The notes under the pieces: generated by a model
Database searches by the model: none
The model's input: the letters and a program-made list of their open reading frames with translations, nothing else
Told to the model about the DNA's origin: nothing
NCBI RefSeq assembly: GCF_042453785.1
Contig: NC_091673.1
Coordinates: forward strand, 503,501-567,500
From: Malus domestica
Lineage: Eukaryota; Streptophyta; Magnoliopsida; Rosales; Rosaceae
Direction of reading: 5' to 3'
Length of the DNA stretch: 64,000 nt
Translations under genes and position numbers: made by a program
Shown: positions 58,901 to 64,000 of the stretch, piece after piece
Layout: every line of letters starts with the position of its first letter
Numbering within the stretch: position 1 is the first letter of the stretch

Positions 58901-61483
58901 CTAAAAAATTCAAGATAATGTTAAGCAGATTAAATTTATAAGCTAAATTTTGTAAACTAATGACATGAAAGTTGATAATTAAATAATTACTTAAATATTA
59001 ATTAATACTCTTATTTTTTATTGATGACATATCATTTAGAGTTTACAAATTTAATCTACTTGTATTACTAAAAAATGTATCCACTTAATACTAATATTTT
59101 ATTAATATTTCGTACTTAACAACGGCCAAAACCTCACTTAATATTGAAACCGGATCCTCTCTTGAGCTTAAGAGGTTGAGCCTCCTGAGCAAATCACATT
59201 GGCCGTTGAAATTTGATCAAACGACTGCAATTATTATAACTTTTAGAGAGAACCCATGTTTATAGTCATTGGATCAAATTTCAACAGCCCATATAATTTG
59301 TTTAGGAGGCTCAACATCCTAAGCTCAGGAGGGGATCCAGTTCCCTTAAGGTACCGTTTGGTACGTGGGACGGGACGGAACGGAGTGGGACGAGATGTTC
59401 CGTCCCACGTTTGGTGCGCCTAAAACGGGTGGAACGCGTTGTTCCACGAGACACGTTTTGAGTGAATTTTTGTTCCACCTCACCCCCTGGAACGACTCGT
59501 TCCACATTCGTGGAACACAAAATTATAACATCTCCGTCTCTTTCTTCTTCCTTCTTGTTTCCATCCGAGGACATCTTTGCTCCCTCTCCATCCCGTCCTA
59601 TCTCGTCCTGTCCCGTCTCATTCAATTCCGTTCTGTCTCATCTGCATACCAAACGATACCTTAATACCTAGCGGTTACTCATATCTTATTAGCGCTTGAG
59701 CCTCCTAAGCTCTGGAGGGGATCTGGTTCCCTTAGGGTGCGTTTGGTACGCAGACGGGACGGAACGGGACGGGACAGGACGGGACGGAACAGGACGGGAC
59801 GGAACGAAGGTGTAATTTTTGAAAAAGACATGGGGTATATTTGTCTTAAAATGGTAAAACATTGTGTTCCACAGACGTGGAACAAACCCGTTCCAGAGGG
59901 GGTAGGTGGGACGCAAAAACACCCAAAATCTGTCCCGTGGAACAGCCCGTTCCACCCATTTTTGGCGCACCAAACGCGGGACGGAACGCCTCGTCCCGTT
60001 CCGTCCCGTCCCGTCCCACGTACCAAACGCACCCTTAATACCTAGCGGTTACTCATATCTTATTAGCGCGTAATCAGTAAACTGCGGCTAAGTTAGCGGT
60101 TCGATCCGCAGCAGCCGAGCAACTAAATTTAAATGCTGCGCGGCACACTGTAACCAAATGATCCCGCGGAGTTTAATTCAAACAAGAGGACAAGAATCCG
60201 CGAGTCAAGCGGTTACGGTGGTCCGAGACACAGAGAATAACAGTAAAAAAAACAGGTGTGGAAATTTGGGAGGGGGGAAGAGGGGTCCGTACCTTTCGAC
60301 GCCCACAGTCCAAGTGCTGAATGATGACCTCCACCATCTCGCTCCCGGCGAAGCAGTTCTTGACGATCTTCATCTTCATCAGACGGTCCTGAATCGGCAA
60401 CTTCTGCCGCAACACCCTAACTATCCCGATCATCTGGTCCGTGCACTCCTCCTCATCCAAATCGTCGAATCCGTAAACCGGCGGCGCAGGCGCGTCGTCG
60501 GGACATTTCGAACTGAGCATCTCTTCCAACCGCTGGTCAAATCCGCCGCTGTTCCTCAGCGAGTTGAGCGCCACTAGTCCTCCGAACAGCTTCTCGTTGA
60601 AGAAAATCTGAGGTACAGACGAGCTACCCGTCCTCTCCACCAGCTCCTTCTGGCGATTGGGATACACGTCAATGTTGATCTCCACGAATTTCAGCCCCTT
60701 CTCTCTCAGAAACCTCCGCACCGCCGTGCAGTCCCTGCAATTCGACCGGGAGAAGAAGCAGATTCGACCTTTCAGCGCCTCTTGTCCCTGTGGCTGCTGG
60801 TAATCGTCAGACTCGCTCTTGAGCTTGACGGTCACTTTGAGGCCGGAGAGATTGAACTCCGTCACGTCTTTCGATTTCAGATATTCTTCTCCGTTGCTAT
60901 TGAGGCGCTGGTCCTTCAGCGACGACAGCCGCCTCACGAACGCCGCCGAGAAATTGCTGCTTCGCTCCCGGATGAGCTTCCCGATCGCCGGCACGTCGAC
61001 GCCGAATTTCTGGTTATTCGAAGGGTCGTCGTTTGGAGAATCCGGAGGCGATGAGTAAATCCCAGGCGGCGCCTTCGGCTTCGGGAGGTGCGCGTGAGGA
61101 CGGAAGATCCCTTCCCCTGCTGTATCGGGCATCTCAACGGCTAATTGCACGTGCTCGGATTTTTTCGGAGAAACCGTTTGAAACTCGTCCGACTTTTCGG
61201 TTATCGAGGTGGGCGAAACGTCGTCGTCCCGTTCTTCCAGGTCACCATTTCCATTTGCATTTGGAATCTCAATTTCCGAAAAGCCATCTGCCTCTTCCTC
61301 CTCGTAATCTTTTTGCTTCGGTATACCGTTGGGGGCAGAATTTGAACGATTTAATATTTTCTCGGGCTTTCTGGGACTTTCCGGGAAAACCCCATTCGCC
61401 GGCACGCTGTTTAATTTTCCGGCGGCTTTACAAACTCTGACCTCAACGACATTGTTCCTGATTCCATCGGTGGAAAAATCCAT
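55907..61483 (-). CDS. Glutaredoxin-DEP-DUF547 fusion protein
   Basis: Six exons (61483-60293, 57512-57457, 57373-57143, 56846-56555, 56368-56172, 56060-55907) join in phase to 706 aa. After a long polar N-terminus, a glutaredoxin domain (about residues 235-310) shows a two-cysteine CRDC centre (FFSRSNCRDCTAVRRFL) and the cis-Pro loop SSSVPQIFF. A DEP domain follows across the exon 1/2 boundary (QKLPIQDRLMKMKIVKNCF; RKHFIHHVFG). The DUF547 domain occupies much of the C-terminal half (LAFFLNLYNAMVIHAVIRIG; NPLIHFGLCNGTRSSPTVRF). This three-part architecture is found in land plants; its substrate is unknown. Thiol redox activity is plausible because both cysteines and the Pro are present. Intron 1 is 2.8 kb and packed with MITEs. 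The GC-rich exon 1 produces several antisense shadow frames. Confidence 0.92.
58914..59068. mobile_element. Palindromic MITE, copy 3 of 3, in intron 1
   Basis: Same family as 23333-23488 and 23519-23656: AATGTTAAGCAGATTAAATT at the left, TTTAATCTACTTGTATTAC at the right, with ATGACATGAAAGTTGATAAT inside. Confidence 0.6.
59146..59345. mobile_element. MITE with ~85-bp inverted ends, in intron 1
   Basis: The left end, GAAACCGGATCCTCTCTTGA through GTTGAGCCTCCTGAGCAAAT, mirrors the right end, AGGAGGCTCAACATCC through GGGGATCCAGTTCCC. Its right end is included in the tandem duplication that follows (59312-60068). Confidence 0.65.
59349..59660 (+). mobile_element. PIF/Harbinger-like MITE, forward copy
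   Basis: Ends GGTACCGTTTGGTACG and CATACCAAACGATACC are inverted repeats. TTA follows at 59661-59663 and precedes at 59346-59348, with one extra base at the left end. Internal GGTGGAACGCGTTGTTCCAC and CCCCCTGGAACGACTCGTTC match the other copy in reverse complement. Confidence 0.65.
59735..60034 (-). mobile_element. PIF/Harbinger-like MITE, reverse copy
   Basis: 300 bp with near-perfect ends GGGTGCGTTTGGTACG and CGTACCAAACGCACCC. Flanked by TTA on both sides (59732-59734 and 60035-60037), as for PIF/Harbinger elements. Its GGGAC/GGAAC-rich subterminal sequence matches the copy at 59349-59660 only after reverse complementation. Confidence 0.75.
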
Positions 61484-62065
61484 TGATTTCCTTCTTCTCG
61501 AGGAAATGCAAGATTTTTCTGTTTTAGGAAAAGGAAAACTGGGAACCCTAAGACTAAGAGGAGGAGGGGAGAGAGAGAGAGAGACAGAAACGAGGAGGAG
61601 GGAGAAGGAGAGTGGACAAAAAGGGAAGCGAAGAAAGCAAAGGGAAAATGGGTTAGAGAGAGTTTTGTTTGTTGGAGAGGTAACGATGAATTCGGAGAGG
61701 TTTTATGGAGGAAATGGGCAGAGGTTTATGGAATCCCATTTATTTCATTTATTTATTTTCTAAATACAAGTAGAGGTCAAATACGTTGAGACATTTGGAC
61801 TCTTCTGAGCCATATCCAATGGGTCGCCGGCCCAACCTAAAAAATATCAGCGGCCCTACTTAAACCGTAATCTATGGGTTTCAATTACTATAATACCCCT
61901 AGAACCTAGGAATTGCAGAAATTTTCAGAGACGGATAACCGTAGGAATCAGGGCGGTTGTTGTGTTAGCGGTGATTAAAATATCTACGAATTTATCAATA
62001 CTCTTGTCGAAATATCCAAAAAATCAAGGATTGATATGAAAAGAGAGTCTAAATGCATACTTCAG
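61484..62065. promoter_or_regulatory. Leader and promoter region of the glutaredoxin-DUF547 gene
   Basis: GA-rich leader-like sequence (about 61555-61670; CT-rich on the coding strand) directly upstream of the start codon, then AT-rich DNA. A GGGCC/GGCCC-type motif (TATCCAATGGGTCGCCGGCC) lies at 61812-61831. The exact start of transcription is not visible. Confidence 0.4.
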
Positions 62066-62274
62066 GCTGATTTGGTATTGTTGTGCTTTGAAAAAAAACT
62101 TATTCTGCTGTGCTATGAGAGAGAATAAGCTCATTTTTGTTGTTTCACGTTTTCAGCTTTTTTCACCCAAAATTGTGAAAATAAGCTGTTTTTAAGTGTT
62201 TACCAAATACATTTTTGAGCTTAACTTTTTTTTATACCCACTTTTTATAAAAGCACCTCAGTACCAAGTCAGTC
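62066..62274. mobile_element. MITE with CTGATTTGGTATTG-type ends
   Basis: The left end, GGCTGATTTGGTATTGTTGT, and the complement of the right end, GACTTGGTACTGAGGTGCTT, are imperfect inverted repeats. The interior has AAGCTCATTTTTGTTG and AATAAGCTGTTTTTAAGTG, again mirrored. The family resembles one I recall as widespread in dicots. No target duplication was identified. Confidence 0.55.
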
Positions 62275-62809
62275 TTTCACCTTATATTAGCTAGATGCAG
62301 AAAAATAATGAATACTTATGATATTTACTGATTCACTACAAAAAGTTTGCCGAACCCCTTGCATATTTCGAACTTCTGAACTTTTTTTAGAATTCTTTCA
62401 CTAATTTCAACTAAATTTGAATGAGTTGATATACCTAATTACCCATCCCATTGTAAATTTTTATAATTTCTATCGAAGACAACTGATATCAATATATCTA
62501 TTAATATTTTTATTAATTTTGTACATCGATATTTTCACCTGTATCGATATTTTAAACACTAATATTAGCAACATCTAATCTAAAACTGTATCGTACCGTA
62601 CGGAGGGATCCCTATACATGAAGCGGGGTTAGTTATTGGCACCCCCGACCCAAAACTGAACCGTGGACATTCCCTACCTGAGCCGTGATCCAGTAGGGGC
62701 TTTTTAGGTAAATGAAAGGATTCGTTAGGAGGAATGCCGTTAGTTTACATTTGGGTGACTAGTCTAGAAAGAAAGCAATTAGAATTTAGGAAGGTTGTTC
62801 CATTGACAG

Positions 62810-63029
62810 AAGTGAGGATCCTCGCCGGATCCTTTTTGTAAGGATCCGAAGATCCTCAAATTACATGTATTTGTCGTATATTGTGCGGTCAGTTTCGTCA
62901 GGTACTGTTTATATTCAATTTTAACTAAAAAACTTTGCAATGATTTTTGACCACATAATGTACGATGAACGAATATGATTTGAGGATTTCAGGAATCCTG
63001 ACAAAGAGGATCCGGTGAGAATTCTCTCA
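62810..63029. mobile_element. MITE, 220 bp, perfect 10-bp target duplication
   Basis: The inverted ends carry GGATCC-rich sequence: CCTCGCCGGATCCTTTTTG at the left, and at the right the complement CTCACCGGATCCTCTTTG. Direct flanks are CCATTGACAG at 62800-62809 and 63030-63039. The 9-10 bp duplication points to a Mutator-type MITE. Confidence 0.8.
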
Positions 63030-63593
63030 CCATTGACAGGGCAAGAGCAAGAGTCCAAGTGGCAGTATTAGGCCAGGCCAAATTCAGTCCTTAGATAGGA
63101 CTTTGAATTTCTTCAAAACATAGTCTACATAATAACAGAAAATTCTTGTTTTGTTAGGAGGGTAAACACATTTCTTCTTTTGTTACAACACAATTATTAC
63201 TTTCATTTTTTTACAGCATCCAACAGAAAAAGCAAACTGTGGAAACCCTATCAAATCTTGTATATGTATAGAAATCATTGACCAACAAACAAAATTTACT
63301 GCAGCTATGTCACATAATTCACTTACCAAAGGAGTTGAAAAAATTAAAAGAACAACCTATTTAGCTTAAACATACCTTGTTTGAGGAATCATAATTGTCG
63401 TAGATACGGTGTCCTTACCTTTTGCTTTGCTAATTTTTCTTTATTTATCGTCCTTTCTCGAAAATATATTATGTCTGTATCCACCATTGCCCTTCCCCCT
63501 TTATTTTGTAGCATTCATACCGGTCCTCAATTTTGTTTTCATGATAGAAATAACGACGTAGTATAATGTAAAGAAGTGACATTGATAAATTAG

Positions 63594-64000
63594 GGCCAAG
63601 TCTTCTCTAATTTCCGTGGAGCAAGGTTTGTACACGGCGATGAACAACAATGGAGTTGACCTTTAGTGTCTGTTTGAAAGTGATTATGAGAGGACCAGCT
63701 AAGTTTTCTCCGATTTCCAAGCAAGGTTTGTACACGGCAAATAGATAGACAATAACTATTAAGGTTATTTTTAGTGTTCATTTTGAAGTGCTTCTGAGAG
63801 GGACATAATCACTTATAGATTGAAGCATATAAGAGGTGTTTCTCTTTAAAATTAGTTCAAAAATCATTTTAAGTGATTTTTCGAAAGACATAGAAGGAGT
63901 TTCTCCATCAATCACCTTTGGTGTGTTTTTTCCTATAAGTGATTATGATCCTTCGAATCACTTCCAAACAAAGTCCTTTGGTTTGGTGAAGAATCCGTAA
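63594..64000. repeat. Short tandem duplication followed by a MITE-like palindrome
   Basis: AGCAAGGTTTGTACACGGC occurs at about 63621 and again at 63719, within two related ~100-bp units. From about 63770 to 63980 the sequence TTTTGAAGTGCTTCTGAGAG is mirrored by AATCACTTCCAAACAAAGTC, which suggests a decayed inverted-repeat element. The stretch 63040-63593 shows nothing else. Confidence 0.5.

Larger units (their letters stand above)
59312..60068. repeat. Tandem duplication, two ~375-bp units each holding a MITE
   Basis: Unit 1 (about 59312-59694) and unit 2 (about 59703-60068) share the same left flank (CCTAAGCTC then GGAGGGGATC) and the same right flank (AATACCTAGCGGTTACTCAT then ATCTTATTAGCGC). 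Between these flanks each carries a MITE of one family, but in opposite orientation. Confidence 0.75.

Noticed and set aside
59349-60045. Frames rich in RPVPSRPVPS-type repeats
   Set aside because: They are translations of the GGGAC/GGAAC subterminal repeats of the two Harbinger-like MITEs.
60064-60120. GCGGTTCGATCCGC, similar to a tRNA T-arm or SINE box B
   Set aside because: The loop is one base short, no acceptor, D or anticodon arms could be placed around it, and no SINE body follows.

Overview
The window is nuclear DNA of a eudicot plant. Genes are split by GT-AG introns, intergenic DNA is AT-rich and crowded with small inverted-repeat transposons (MITEs), and every recognisable protein belongs to a plant family. 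Several MITE and SINE sequences resemble families I remember from apple and pear, so a Rosaceae genome is my best guess. That is inference, not proof. Nothing bacterial, organellar or viral was recognised.

Twelve protein-coding genes can be supported. Exon models were built by hand so that splice phases and lengths close exactly. From left to right: a BYPASS1/DUF793-type gene (24-1073, +); a U-box gene like PUB62 (4912-8439, -); a 19-exon BAR-PH-ArfGAP-ankyrin gene of the AGD2/AGD4 type (9496-16234, +), head-to-head with the U-box gene; a single-exon RPW8-domain immune gene with a leucine-heptad repeat tail (18993-19865, -); a basic, internally duplicated protein of unknown function (21449-22805, +); a C20-type gibberellin 2-oxidase (26153-27586, -); a short PsbQ-like gene without a plastid presequence (32466-33752, +); a DUF3755/SANT-like gene (34631-37297, -); a small tail-anchored membrane protein gene (39812-42955, -); an LRR receptor pseudokinase (46576-50104, -); a TIPIN/Swi3 replication-fork protein with a zinc knuckle (52773-55184, -); and a glutaredoxin-DEP-DUF547 fusion (55907-61483, -).

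The space between and inside genes is dominated by mobile-element debris. It includes a 2-kb Mutator-like element with ~205-bp inverted ends (2036-4004), a Harbinger-like element carrying a 159-codon open frame (44353-45187), and a tandem duplication whose two Harbinger-like MITEs lie in opposite orientations (59312-60068). There are also multi-copy MITE families with visible 9-10 bp target duplications, tRNA-derived SINEs, a large foldback (17350-17975), and a piece of a transposon accessory gene inside an intron of the TIPIN gene.

The genes are independent plant transcription units with no operon-like logic. Functional themes are membrane traffic (AGD), ubiquitin and immune signalling (U-box, RPW8, LRR pseudokinase), hormone turnover (gibberellin 2-oxidase), chromatin and replication (DUF3755, TIPIN) and redox (glutaredoxin fusion). 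The features most worth a second look are the RPW8 protein with its nine-plus heptads, the PsbQ-like gene with a replaced first exon, and the flipped MITE pair.
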